This document shows positions 53,775 through 62,750 of a stretch of 64,000 bases of DNA, piece after piece. The translations under genes were made by a program, and so were the position numbers. Source of the DNA: Bacillota bacterium (GTDB lineage: Bacteria > Bacillota > Clostridia > Peptostreptococcales > Anaerovoracaceae). Within the stretch, counting starts at the first letter, position 1, and each line of letters begins with the position of its first letter. The notes beneath the pieces were generated by a model. It worked only from the letters and a program-made list of their open reading frames with translations, had not been told where the DNA came from and ran no database searches. Location: contig JAFSUI010000032.1 of NCBI GenBank assembly GCA_017445315.1, positions 28,647-92,646 of the forward strand, in the 5' to 3' direction.

Positions 53775-54785
53775 ATGAAATTAACTGAAATCGGAAAAGA
53801 AATAGCAAATATTCAAGAGAGCGGAACTGTTGCGATTATAACGGATAGCAATGTGGCGCCGCTTTATCAAAAAACTTGTGAGGATAGTATCGAGGCCGCC
53901 GGACTCAAGACGGTTTCGTTTGTTATTCCTGCGGGAGAAAAGAGTAAGAGTGGAGAGGTTTATCTTGAGCTTCTTGAAAAGCTAGCATCGTCCGGGCTTA
54001 CCAGGTCTGACGGAATAGCCGCATTAGGCGGAGGAGTGGTTGGAGATATTGCAGGGTTTCTCGCAGCCACATATATGAGGGGTGTGAAGTTTTATCAGAT
54101 TCCAACCACGCTACTTTCCATGGTGGATTCATCTATAGGAGGAAAGACAGGAATCAATTTAAGTTCCGGAAAGAACCTTGCGGGAGCATTTTATCTTCCA
54201 AGCCTTATCTTCCGCGATATTGAACTCCTATCAACTCTTGGCGATGATGTATTTAGAGAGGGAATGGCAGAGGTCGTTAAATATGGAATTGCTTTTGATG
54301 AGGAGCTTTTTGAAAGGCTCAATAAAAATGTCATAGATAGAGAAACAGTAAAGACAAAAAAAGAGGAACTTAAAGATATAATTGAGCGCTCAGTTAAGAT
54401 AAAAAATGATATTGTTGCCATGGATTTTAGGGATAATGGTGCAAGGCAGCTTCTTAACTTTGGTCACACGATTGGACATGCCATAGAAAAGCTTTCGGAT
54501 TATAATATTAGTCATGGTGATGCGGTAGCAAAGGGCATGATGAAAATCACGGAGATTGCAGAAGGCATGTCCTGGTGCAATACTGATACATTTAATTATG
54601 TAAAAGACATCCTTCTTAAATATGGATTTGATCTTGATATTCCATATTCGGGAAGAGAAATCTTTGATATTATCTTAAATGACAAAAAGCGTCGCGGAGA
54701 TGAAATAGAAATCGTTGTTCCGGAGAAAATAGGTAAATGCGGAATCAAAAGGATGAGCATTACCGAGCTTGGAGAACTTTTTTGA
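53775..54785 (+). CDS. aroB: 3-dehydroquinate synthase
   Basis: The 336-residue NAD- and metal-dependent enzyme makes 3-dehydroquinate from DAHP. Typical motifs are 'GGGVVGDIAGFLAATYMRG', 'TTLLSMVDSSIGGKTGIN' and the metal-binding 'NFGHTIGHAIE'. Its ribosome site is weak (A-rich, AGAAATG), unlike its neighbours. The stop overlaps the TTG start of aroA by four bases. Confidence 0.95.
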   Translation: MKLTEIGKEIANIQESGTVAIITDSNVAPLYQKTCEDSIEAAGLKTVSFVIPAGEKSKSGEVYLELLEKLASSGLTRSDGIAALGGGVVGDIAGFLAATYMRGVKFYQIPTTLLSMVDSSIGGKTGINLSSGKNLAGAFYLPSLIFRDIELLSTLGDDVFREGMAEVVKYGIAFDEELFERLNKNVIDRETVKTKKEELKDIIERSVKIKNDIVAMDFRDNGARQLLNFGHTIGHAIEKLSDYNISHGDAVAKGMMKITEIAEGMSWCNTDTFNYVKDILLKYGFDLDIPYSGREIFDIILNDKKRRGDEIEIVVPEKIGKCGIKRMSITELGELF

Positions 54786-56062
54786 AAACAGTAAAAATCA
54801 TTGCTTCAAAATCTGATGCCCATAGGGCTTATATTGCATCGGCAATCGCATTCTACCAAAGAGAATTGGATCAAAGCGCGACTTCCGATGAAGTTTTTTC
54901 TTGCGTAAAATGTGGCGATACTTCTCGCGATATTGATGCTACAAAGAACTGCTTACTCGCATTGCTTAACGAAGAGGGTAATGCCGGCGCGGATTTATAC
55001 TGTGGAGAGAGCGGAACTACACTTAGATTTCTTCTTCCTATTGTCGGCGCCTTAGGCGTGAGAGGAGTTTTTTATCCTGAAGGAAGGCTCTCCAGAAGAC
55101 CTATTGCTGCATTTAGGGATGAATTAATATGCCATGGAATGTCCGTCTCGGAAGAAGGAAGCATTCCGATTATAGCTGAAGGAAATCTAAGCCCGGGAAT
55201 CTTTATTCTTCCTGGAAATATATCCTCTCAGTTCATAAGCGGACTCCTTTTTGCGCTTCCCGTGCTGGATGGTGACAGTCAAATTATAATTGAGGGAAGA
55301 TTAGAATCCGCGCCCTATGTGGATATGACATTAAGCACTCTTAAATCATTTGGAATAGAAATTGAGAGCGGAAAAGCGGTATCCAATGAATATGACAGAA
55401 TTGATTTATACTTTTCTATAAAGGGAAATCAGAAATATATCGCTCCCGAGGAATATATTGTAGAGGGAGATTGGTCCAATGCCGCATTCTGGCTTTCAAT
55501 GGGAGCGCTCGGAAGCGATGCAGTGCGCGTAGAAGGCGTTAATCTTGATTCCAGGCAGGGCGATAAACAAATTATAGATGTGATGAAGCGCTTTGGTATA
55601 AAGGCGGAAACGGGCGAGGATTTTGTTATAGCATATCCATCGCGAAAATCTTTAAAGGGCATAACGATAGATGCAAAAGATACTCCCGACATGGTTCCTG
55701 CTCTTGCGTTAATCGCTTCACTCGCAAAGGGAAAGACAAAAATAACTAATGCCGGAAGGCTCCGACTAAAGGAGAGCGATAGGCTGCATACTATTACCGA
55801 ATGCCTTCGCAAGATGGGAGCAAAGATAGAAGAACTTGATGATGGTTTAATTATTACGGGCGTTGAAGAACTTCACTCCGCAAATGTTGAGAGCTTTTCT
55901 GATCATAGAATAGCAATGATGGTAGCGGCCGCATCAACATCGATTACGGAAAAAGAAAACAAGATAGGATTAATTGGCTTTGACGCAGTCAATAAATCTT
56001 ATCCTGAATTCTTCAGTATATTTCATGAGCTTAAGCTAGATGAGAACCTTGAACTGATATAG
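54782..56062 (+). CDS. aroA: 3-phosphoshikimate 1-carboxyvinyltransferase (EPSP synthase)
   Basis: The 426-residue enzyme transfers the enolpyruvyl group of PEP to shikimate 3-phosphate. Motifs seen are 'ASKSDAHRAYIASA', 'GESGTTLRFLLP', 'SSQFISGLLFALP' and 'RLRLKESDR'. The usual Lys-Ser-x-x-x-R start and 'SG(T)TxR' region are intact. I chose the TTG at 54782 (TTGA overlap with the aroB stop, GGAG upstream) because the longer open frame from 54737 only adds sequence overlapping aroB. Confidence 0.93.
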   Translation: MKTVKIIASKSDAHRAYIASAIAFYQRELDQSATSDEVFSCVKCGDTSRDIDATKNCLLALLNEEGNAGADLYCGESGTTLRFLLPIVGALGVRGVFYPEGRLSRRPIAAFRDELICHGMSVSEEGSIPIIAEGNLSPGIFILPGNISSQFISGLLFALPVLDGDSQIIIEGRLESAPYVDMTLSTLKSFGIEIESGKAVSNEYDRIDLYFSIKGNQKYIAPEEYIVEGDWSNAAFWLSMGALGSDAVRVEGVNLDSRQGDKQIIDVMKRFGIKAETGEDFVIAYPSRKSLKGITIDAKDTPDMVPALALIASLAKGKTKITNAGRLRLKESDRLHTITECLRKMGAKIEELDDGLIITGVEELHSANVESFSDHRIAMMVAAASTSITEKENKIGLIGFDAVNKSYPEFFSIFHELKLDENLELI

Positions 56063-56070
56063 GAGGTAAT

Positions 56071-57084
56071 ATGGCATCTACATTCGGAAACAAAATCAAA
56101 GTTTCAATTTTTGGCCAGAGTCATTCCAAAGCTATTGGTATGTCGCTTGAAAACATTCCCGCAGGGATGGTGCTGGATGAAGATAAACTAGAAGCTTTTC
56201 TTGATCGTAGAGCACCTGGAAGAGATGAGAATACGAGCAAGCGAGTAGAGTCTGATAGACCTGAATTCTTGTCAGGATTTATGACAGATGAAAATGGAAG
56301 GCTTGTTACCTGCGGCGCTCCAATAAGCGCGGTAATCTATAACGAAGACGCAAGGTCATCCGATTACGATGAGCTTAAGGATATACCAAGGCCCGGACAT
56401 GCGGATTTTGCAGCGCATATAAAATACGGTGGATTTGAGGACTATAGAAGCGGCGGGCATTTCTCCGGAAGGCTCACAGCGCCGCTTTCTGTTGCTGGAG
56501 GAATAGCTATCCAAGTACTTGAGCAGCTCGGAATCGAAATAGAGGCAGAAATTGACGAAATTGGCGGAGTAAAATACGAATCAAAGGAGCAGATGGATTC
56601 TCTCATTGAGACTGCGCGATCCGAAGGCGACTCAATAGGCGGAGTTGTTAAATGCACCATCAAGGGAGTTCATGCAGGCGTTGGCGAACCGATTTTTGAC
56701 GGAGTTGAAAATAGGATTTCACAGGCGATATTTGGAATTCCCGCTGTTAAGGGAATTGAATTTGGTGCGGGGTTTAAAGCAGCTTCCATGAAGGGTAGTG
56801 AAAACAACGATCCCTTTTTTATAGACGAAAACGGAAATGTTGTTACTGAGAGCAATAATGCGGGAGGAATCCTCGGGGGCATCGCAATCGGAAGCGATAT
56901 AGTTTTTAGGGTTGCGTTTAAGCCGACTCCTTCTATTGCCAAGGAACAAAAGAGCATAAGCTATAGCGATGGGAAAGAAACAACGATTATTGCAAAGGGA
57001 AGGCACGATCCATGCGTTGTGATAAGGGCACTTCCTGTAGTGGAAGCAACTTCTGCTCTTGCAATACTTGACTTAGTGCTTTAA
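56071..57084 (+). CDS. aroC: Chorismate synthase
   Basis: The 337-residue FMN-dependent enzyme converts EPSP to chorismate. It has 'FGQSHSKAIG' near the N-terminus, 'RPGHADF', 'DYRSGGHFSGRLTA' and 'SDIVFRVAFKPTPSI'. It is somewhat shorter than the common 360-390 residues. TAGGAGG precedes the ATG, eight bases after aroA. Confidence 0.96.
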   Translation: MASTFGNKIKVSIFGQSHSKAIGMSLENIPAGMVLDEDKLEAFLDRRAPGRDENTSKRVESDRPEFLSGFMTDENGRLVTCGAPISAVIYNEDARSSDYDELKDIPRPGHADFAAHIKYGGFEDYRSGGHFSGRLTAPLSVAGGIAIQVLEQLGIEIEAEIDEIGGVKYESKEQMDSLIETARSEGDSIGGVVKCTIKGVHAGVGEPIFDGVENRISQAIFGIPAVKGIEFGAGFKAASMKGSENNDPFFIDENGNVVTESNNAGGILGGIAIGSDIVFRVAFKPTPSIAKEQKSISYSDGKETTIIAKGRHDPCVVIRALPVVEATSALAILDLVL

Positions 57085-57108
57085 TCTATTATTGGAGGGG
57101 AGATTATT

Positions 57109-57366
57109 ATGAACATCGAAGAATACAGAAAAAGAATTGACGAGCTTGACAGCGAGATAATTGAAAAGCTTGAAGAGAGGTTTGGGATTGCTGTTAAGAT
57201 TGGCGAGTTAAAAAAGGAAAGCGGACTTCCGATTTTGGATGCGGAAAGAGAGTGGAAAAAGCTTGAATCCATAGAGGCAAAGTCCAATCCGGAGTATGCC
57301 GAATATGTTTTGGATGTGTTTGAGGCTATTATTTTGGCTTCTCGCACCATTCAGGAGGAGAATTGA
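57109..57366 (+). CDS. Chorismate mutase (AroQ-fold)
   Basis: The 85-residue all-helical protein matches stand-alone AroQ-type chorismate mutases: 'RIDELDSEIIEKLEERFGIAVKIGELKK' supplies the active-site Arg, Lys and Glu pattern, and 'PILDAEREWKKL' follows. It feeds prephenate to TyrA encoded upstream. No prephenate dehydratase gene is in the window. GGAGGGG lies before the ATG, and the next gene's ATG overlaps its stop. Confidence 0.92.
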   Translation: MNIEEYRKRIDELDSEIIEKLEERFGIAVKIGELKKESGLPILDAEREWKKLESIEAKSNPEYAEYVLDVFEAIILASRTIQEEN

Positions 57367-57833
57367 TGAAGATACTTGTTATCGATGGCCCCAATATTAA
57401 TATGCTTGGTATAAGAGAGCCTGAGATATACGGATCCGATACCTATGAAGACCTAGTAGATATGACCAGAGCCAAGGCTAGAGAAATTTCCGAAAAGAAT
57501 TACGAGGCCGGAAAGGAAATGGTCAAGGTCAATTTTATCCAGTCCAACCACGAAGGGGAGATTGTAACGGCAATCCAAAAGGCATACGGGATGTATGACG
57601 GAATAATCATAAACCCCGCAGCCTATACCCATACAAGTATAGCGATACTAGATGCCATGAAGGCCGTTGGACTCCCAGCAGTTGAGGTCCATATATCCGA
57701 TGTTTCTTCCCGCGAAGAATGGCGTAAAATCTCATATATAAGAGAAGCCTGCATAGAAACTGTCTCGGGAGAAGGTATTAAGGGCTACTCTCACGCACTT
57801 GAGATTTTGGTTGAGAAGATAGGCAAAAAATAG
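57366..57833 (+). CDS. aroQ: 3-dehydroquinate dehydratase, type II
   Basis: The 155-residue type II dehydratase has 'DGPNINMLGIREPEIYG' with the catalytic Tyr, 'QSNHEGEI', 'INPAAYTHTSIAI' (catalytic His) and 'EVHISD'. It converts 3-dehydroquinate to 3-dehydroshikimate. A TTG one codon upstream is possible, but the ATG at 57366 with AGGAGGAG is preferred. It closes the operon; shikimate dehydrogenase (aroE) and shikimate kinase (aroK) must be elsewhere. Confidence 0.95.
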   Translation: MKILVIDGPNINMLGIREPEIYGSDTYEDLVDMTRAKAREISEKNYEAGKEMVKVNFIQSNHEGEIVTAIQKAYGMYDGIIINPAAYTHTSIAILDAMKAVGLPAVEVHISDVSSREEWRKISYIREACIETVSGEGIKGYSHALEILVEKIGKK

Positions 57834-57839
57834 TAAAAT

Positions 57840-57868
57840 AGAACCGTGGGCGACCACGGTTCTTTTTG
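57840..57868 (+). terminator. Terminator of the aromatic operon
   Basis: AGAACCGTGG and CCACGGTTCT form a 10-bp stem around GCGA, followed by TTTTTG. Confidence 0.9.
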
Positions 57869-57920
57869 TGCGCTCAAGCATGTAAAAACAAAACGGGTAT
57901 AAAGAAAAGTAGGGAGATAT

Positions 57921-59285
57921 ATGAGCTTTTTTGAAATAATAATCATAATACTTGTTGCACTTTCGGCATTGCTTTCCTTTGCCGCTCTTATAATGGTGAT
58001 TACCGGAAGGTCAAGAACGGTTTCGGAGATAAATGCAGACGCCGAGCGCCGCGCAAGGGAAATAGAAAAGCATAACGAGGACGAGAACGATACCTTAAGA
58101 GAAATACTCAGAAACGATATTTTTAAGTCTCAAAAGGATACGACAGATCATATCACAAGTTCATTCAAGAACTACGGAGATATGGTTGCAAGCAATCAAA
58201 GCACTCAAGCCGAGCAACAGGATAAGAGGCTTGCCGAGATTAATGACACGCTCTCCAAATATACTATGGAAAGTGAACTTAAGCTTGATAATATTCGTCA
58301 GACCATGTCCAATCAGATTGGTGAGCTTACACAGGAGAACAATAAGCAGCTTGAGAAGATGCGTGAGACTGTTGATGAGAAGCTCCAGAAGACATTGGAA
58401 ACAAGGCTCGGAGAATCATTCCGACTCGTTAACGAGAGGCTTGAGCAGGTATATAAGGGGCTTGGCGAGATGCAGAACCTCGCAATAGGTGTGGGCGATC
58501 TAAAAAGAGTTCTCTCCAATGTTAAGACAAGAGGAATATTAGGAGAGATGCAGCTTGGAAGCATCCTGGAGCAGATTTTGATTCCGGAGCAGTATGACGT
58601 AAACGTAATAACAAAGCCCGGAAGTAACGATAGAGTTGAATACGCAGTCAAGCTGCCGGGTAACGGCGATGAAGACAGCTTTGTCTATCTACCGATAGAT
58701 GCAAAGTTCCCCGGAGATACATATAGCAGGCTTCTTGATGCCTATGATACGGGAGACCAGGAGGCAGTTGAAGCTGCGGCAAAGGACCTTGAGCGCATTA
58801 TCAAGCTTGAGGCAAAGGATATCAGAGAAAAGTATATAGAGCCTCCGTTTACCACGGAATTTGGAATACTCTTCCTTCCTGTAGAAGGCCTATATGCCGA
58901 GGTTGTAAGAAGAGGACTTCTTGAGACCTTGCAGAGAGAGTATAAAATTAATATTGCCGGCCCAACCACTATGGCGGCTCTTTTAAACAGCCTTCAGATG
59001 GGATTTAGGACTTTGGCAATAGAAAAGCATACGAGTGAAGTATGGGAAACGCTTGGTGCCGTTAAGACCGAATTTGATAAGTTTGAGGATGTCCTAAAGC
59101 AGACGCAGAAGAGCCTCACACAGGCAGGAAAGAATCTGGACACACTTATAGGAACAAGAACGAGAAGCATCAAGAGAAAACTAAGAGGGGTTGAGAGCCT
59201 AGAAGAAAACAGAAGCACTCAGCTTCTTGGGACATCGGAAATCTTTTTGACGGAAGATGACGACGAGGATGCTGAGACAGAATAG
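57921..59285 (+). CDS. rmuC: DNA recombination protein RmuC
   Basis: The 454-residue protein has an N-terminal membrane helix (about 4-27), a long coiled coil (about 35-185) and the RmuC nuclease-like domain (about 190-390) with 'GDLKRVLSNVKTRGILGEMQLG', 'PIDAKFP' and 'FGILFLPVEGLYAEV'. RmuC limits genome rearrangement at inverted repeats and belongs to the PD-(D/E)xK-like group. It begins a four-gene run with short gaps (12-15 bp). Confidence 0.93.
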   Translation: MSFFEIIIIILVALSALLSFAALIMVITGRSRTVSEINADAERRAREIEKHNEDENDTLREILRNDIFKSQKDTTDHITSSFKNYGDMVASNQSTQAEQQDKRLAEINDTLSKYTMESELKLDNIRQTMSNQIGELTQENNKQLEKMRETVDEKLQKTLETRLGESFRLVNERLEQVYKGLGEMQNLAIGVGDLKRVLSNVKTRGILGEMQLGSILEQILIPEQYDVNVITKPGSNDRVEYAVKLPGNGDEDSFVYLPIDAKFPGDTYSRLLDAYDTGDQEAVEAAAKDLERIIKLEAKDIREKYIEPPFTTEFGILFLPVEGLYAEVVRRGLLETLQREYKINIAGPTTMAALLNSLQMGFRTLAIEKHTSEVWETLGAVKTEFDKFEDVLKQTQKSLTQAGKNLDTLIGTRTRSIKRKLRGVESLEENRSTQLLGTSEIFLTEDDDEDAETE

Positions 59286-59297
59286 AAGGAGTAACCT

Positions 59298-59999
59298 TTG
59301 GCTATATTTGCGATAGGAGACCTTCATCTTTCTCTCGACGAGAGAATTGAAAAGCCCATGGACGTATTTGGAAAGAGCTGGGCAGATCACGATGAAAGGC
59401 TTAAGCAAAATTGGATAGAGACTGTTGGCACAAGCGACACGGTGATTATATCAGGCGATGTATCCTGGGGCCTTAAATTGGATGAAGCAATGGCTGATCT
59501 TGAGTTTATTATGAAGCTCCCCGGAAAGAAGGTCATAACCAAGGGGAATCACGATCTTTGGTGGGGTTCTGTAAGTAAACTTAACTCGCTCAGCGATGAT
59601 CTTGTCTTTCTTCAGAATAAATCATATATGATGGATGATGGCCTTGCGATTTGCGGAACCAGAGGATGGATTTGTCCGGGGACCGATGGCTTTGACGCTC
59701 ACGACAGAAAAATCTACGAGAGAGAGCTTATGAGGCTAGAGATGTCAATTGAGGATGGTCTAAGAAACGGAGCAAAGGAATTTATTTGCTCTCTTCATTA
59801 CCCTCCGAGTAACGACAAGTTCCAGGAGTCGGGTTTTACCGAGATGCTGTCAAAGTATAATGTAAAAACCTGCGTATATGGACATCTTCATGGTAGGGAT
59901 GCCTTCAAAAATGGGTATAAGGGATATTGGAATGGTGTAGAGTATAAACTGGTTTCGTTGGACTATGTAAATGCGACACCTGTGAAGATACATGAATAA
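59298..59999 (+). CDS. Calcineurin-like metallophosphoesterase
   Basis: The 233-residue protein has all five metal-binding motifs of the family: GDLHLS, GDVSW, KGNHDLWW, a His in 'CSLHYPP' and GHLHG. The natural substrate is not predictable. The start is TTG (59298), with GAAGGAG seven bases upstream. It ends with a short overlap of the frame leading into deoB. Confidence 0.9.
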   Translation: MAIFAIGDLHLSLDERIEKPMDVFGKSWADHDERLKQNWIETVGTSDTVIISGDVSWGLKLDEAMADLEFIMKLPGKKVITKGNHDLWWGSVSKLNSLSDDLVFLQNKSYMMDDGLAICGTRGWICPGTDGFDAHDRKIYERELMRLEMSIEDGLRNGAKEFICSLHYPPSNDKFQESGFTEMLSKYNVKTCVYGHLHGRDAFKNGYKGYWNGVEYKLVSLDYVNATPVKIHE

Positions 60000-60012
60000 A
60001 GTGAGGTTTATT

Positions 60013-61197
60013 ATGGATAAGAGAAGAGCAATTCTTATAGTTTTGGACAGCTTGGGAGTAGGTGAACTTCCTGATGCTGACCGTTTTGGAGATCAGGGTG
60101 CGGATACCTTTGGTCACATATCGGATAAATTGGGCGATGATTTTAGGATTCCGAATCTCAAGAAGCTCGGAATTGGAAACATAGATGCGCTCGGAGTAAA
60201 GAATTTCCCGGAGCTTAAGCCTATCGGCGCTTACGGAAAGTTAGGTGAACAGTCCATCGGCAAGGACACAATAACAGGCCACTGGGAAATCGCCGGAATT
60301 GAGACGATGACACCGTTTAAGACCTATCCCGATGGTTTTCCGGAGGAGTTTATCAAAGCCTTTGAGGAGAAGATTGGTACAGAGGTAATCGGAAATTACC
60401 CTGAATCGGGTACTGTCATAATTGATAGGCACGGTGAGGAGCACGAAAAGACCGGTAAGCCGATAGTTTATACGTCTTCTGACAGTGTATTCCAAATTGC
60501 CGCAAACACGGCTGTAATCCCTCTAGAGAGGCTCTACGAGATGTGTCAGATAGCTAGAGACCTCCTTCAAGGCGATTGGGCCTGCGGAAGGGTAATTGCG
60601 CGTCCATATATCATACATGAGCAGGGTAAGAGAGAAAGAACCTCTGATAGACATGATTATGCCGTAAGTCCGCCGGAAGAGACTTTGCTAAACAAAGTAG
60701 AAAAGGCAGGAATGACATCCTACGCCGTAGGCAAGATAAACGATATATTTAACGGCTATGGTGTAACAGAGTATGTAAAAACCAAGGACAATATGGATGG
60801 CGTCGATAAGACGCTTGAGGCCATGGACAAGGTAGAGGAAGGCTTTATCTTTACAAACCTTGTAGATTTTGATAGCAAGTATGGACATAGAAGAGATGCG
60901 GAAGGTTACGGAAAGGCCATTATGGAATTTGATGCAAGGCTTCCGGAAATCTATCTGAAGATGAAAGAGAATGATATACTTATTCTCTGCGCAGACCACG
61001 GAAACGATCCAACGGCAGCGGGCTTTGACCATACAAGAGAATATATTCCGGTGATAGTGGCAGGCGCAAAGATTAAGAAGGGCGCTAATATTGGCACAAG
61101 AACGAGTTTTGCCGATATAGGAGCGACAATCGCTGAGTATTTGGGAACAGAAGAGCTTTCTATCGGAAAGAGCTTCTTAAGTGAGATAATGGAGTAA
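60013..61197 (+). CDS. deoB: Phosphopentomutase
   Basis: The 394-residue enzyme interconverts (deoxy)ribose 1-phosphate and 5-phosphate in nucleoside breakdown. It has the alkaline-phosphatase-superfamily motifs 'VLDSLGVGELPDA', 'GADTFGHI', 'KDTITGHWEI' and 'ADHGNDPT..FDHTREYIPV', which bind two Mn2+ ions and carry the phosphorylated Thr. An in-frame ATG at 59992 exists, but the GTGAGG site fits the ATG at 60013. It forms a salvage unit with the phosphorylase gene 5 bp downstream. Confidence 0.96.
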   Translation: MDKRRAILIVLDSLGVGELPDADRFGDQGADTFGHISDKLGDDFRIPNLKKLGIGNIDALGVKNFPELKPIGAYGKLGEQSIGKDTITGHWEIAGIETMTPFKTYPDGFPEEFIKAFEEKIGTEVIGNYPESGTVIIDRHGEEHEKTGKPIVYTSSDSVFQIAANTAVIPLERLYEMCQIARDLLQGDWACGRVIARPYIIHEQGKRERTSDRHDYAVSPPEETLLNKVEKAGMTSYAVGKINDIFNGYGVTEYVKTKDNMDGVDKTLEAMDKVEEGFIFTNLVDFDSKYGHRRDAEGYGKAIMEFDARLPEIYLKMKENDILILCADHGNDPTAAGFDHTREYIPVIVAGAKIKKGANIGTRTSFADIGATIAEYLGTEELSIGKSFLSEIME

Positions 61198-61202
61198 GCT
61201 CT

Positions 61203-62543
61203 ATGGATATGAATGATATTATTGTAAAAAAGAGAGACGGTGGAAAGCTCTCTGAGGAAGAGATAAGATATTTTGTTTCTGAATATACGGCAGGAAATAT
61301 TCCCGACTATCAGGCATCGGCTCTTCTTATGGCAATATTCTTCAGAAAAATGGACGAAGAAGAAACATTTTTGCTAACGGATGCAATGAGAACCTCTGGC
61401 GATGTGGTAGATCTTTCTGAAATTAAAGGCATCAAAGTAGATAAGCATTCTACAGGTGGAGTAGGTGATAAGGTCACTTTAATCGTAGGTCCTCTTGCCG
61501 CAGCAGCGGGTGTTCCGATTGCAAAGATGAGCGGAAGGGGCCTTGGGTTCACAGGCGGCACCATAGATAAGCTTGAATCCATACCAGGCTTTAAGACCAC
61601 GCTTGAACCTGAAGAATTTCACAAGCAGGTAGCTGATATCGGAATCGCGGTTATCGGTCAAAGTGGACATATTGCACCTGCGGACAAGAAATTATATGCA
61701 CTGAGAGACGTTACGGGAACAATTGCAAACCTAAGCCTTATTTCATCTAGCATCATGAGCAAAAAACTCGCTGCAGGCTCTGACGCAATCGTCCTGGACG
61801 TTAAATGCGGAAATGGTGCATTTATGGAAACCCAGGAGGCTGCTGAAGAACTTGCTACTATGATGTGCAAAATCGGAAACGCTGCGGGGAAACGCACCGT
61901 TGCAGTAATTACCGATATGAATGAGCCGCTTGGCCGTGCAGTTGGAAACAGCCTTGAAGTGTTTGAAGCATACGATACGCTCAAGGGAATTGGACCTAAG
62001 GATATTACAGAGCTTTCGCTTCATATAGCGGGAATTATGATATATCTTGGCGGAAAGGCAGAAAGCCCGGAAGAAGGTTCTGTCAAAGCAAAGGAAGTCA
62101 TGGAATCCGGTGCCGGACTTGCCAAGTTTAGAGAGATGGTTCTAAGACAGGGTGGAACGCTTGATATGTTTGATTATCACGATTCATCAAACAGCATACC
62201 TGTTTCTGACCTTCAGGAAGATATTGTTGCGGATAGAGATGGCTATGTGACATCTATAGCCGCTCAGACCATAGGACTTTGCTCGCAGAATACCGGAGCA
62301 GGTAGAAAGGTCAAAGAAGACGATATTGATCCGTTTGCAGGAATTCTTCTCTTTAAGAAGGTCGGAGATGAGGTCAAGAAAGGCGAGAAGCTTGCGACAT
62401 TCTATTCAAGCGAAAAGGAAAAGCTTGATGAAGCCATAGAAGAAGCCGGCGGACGCGAAAATGGTGCAGAAGGCACGGCCTTTGTGATAAAAGATGAGAA
62501 GCCCGAAAAGCCTAATTTGATAAAGAATACCATAGGCATTTAG
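61203..62543 (+). CDS. pdp: Pyrimidine-nucleoside phosphorylase
   Basis: The 446-residue enzyme cleaves (deoxy)uridine or thymidine with phosphate, giving (deoxy)ribose 1-phosphate for DeoB. It has 'DKHSTGGVGDKVTLIVGPLAAAAG', the family 'KMSGRGLGFTGGTIDKLESIPGF' signature and a C-terminal domain. The Lys-rich start 'DIIVKKRDGGKLSEEEI' is typical. Distinguishing Pdp from DeoA (thymidine phosphorylase) needs alignment; Firmicutes usually have Pdp. A terminator follows. Confidence 0.94.
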   Translation: MDMNDIIVKKRDGGKLSEEEIRYFVSEYTAGNIPDYQASALLMAIFFRKMDEEETFLLTDAMRTSGDVVDLSEIKGIKVDKHSTGGVGDKVTLIVGPLAAAAGVPIAKMSGRGLGFTGGTIDKLESIPGFKTTLEPEEFHKQVADIGIAVIGQSGHIAPADKKLYALRDVTGTIANLSLISSSIMSKKLAAGSDAIVLDVKCGNGAFMETQEAAEELATMMCKIGNAAGKRTVAVITDMNEPLGRAVGNSLEVFEAYDTLKGIGPKDITELSLHIAGIMIYLGGKAESPEEGSVKAKEVMESGAGLAKFREMVLRQGGTLDMFDYHDSSNSIPVSDLQEDIVADRDGYVTSIAAQTIGLCSQNTGAGRKVKEDDIDPFAGILLFKKVGDEVKKGEKLATFYSSEKEKLDEAIEEAGGRENGAEGTAFVIKDEKPEKPNLIKNTIGI

Positions 62544-62593
62544 TTACGATAAGCTATAATTATAAATAGATCTTTAAATATTTCATTTTAAGG

Positions 62594-62636
62594 TGACCCC
62601 CAAAATCAAGAGTTTTGGGGGTCAGTTCTTTTTTTG
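62594..62636 (+). terminator. Strong terminator after pdp
   Basis: TGACCCCCAAAA and TTTTGGGGGTCA form a 12-bp perfect stem around TCAAGAG, followed by GTTCTTTTTTT. Confidence 0.92.
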
Positions 62637-62654
62637 GAATGGGGCATTTTTTTA

Positions 62655-62695
62655 TTGACATGAGAAAAAATATATGTATACTTGTATACATATAT
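62655..62695 (+). promoter_or_regulatory. Promoter with overlapping palindromic operator
   Basis: TTGACA (62655-62660), 16 bases and TATACT (62677-62682) form a promoter. The -10 box lies inside ATATATGTATAC-TT-GTATACATATAT (62670-62695), a palindrome with perfect 12-bp arms. The TGTATAC..GTATACA core resembles operators of GntR-type repressors. Binding there would block RNA polymerase. No gene for such a regulator lies in the window. Confidence 0.75.
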
Positions 62696-62750
62696 ACGTT
62701 ATTACTATAATGCGATAAAGTGAGAAAGTGGAATATAAGCGGAGGAAATA

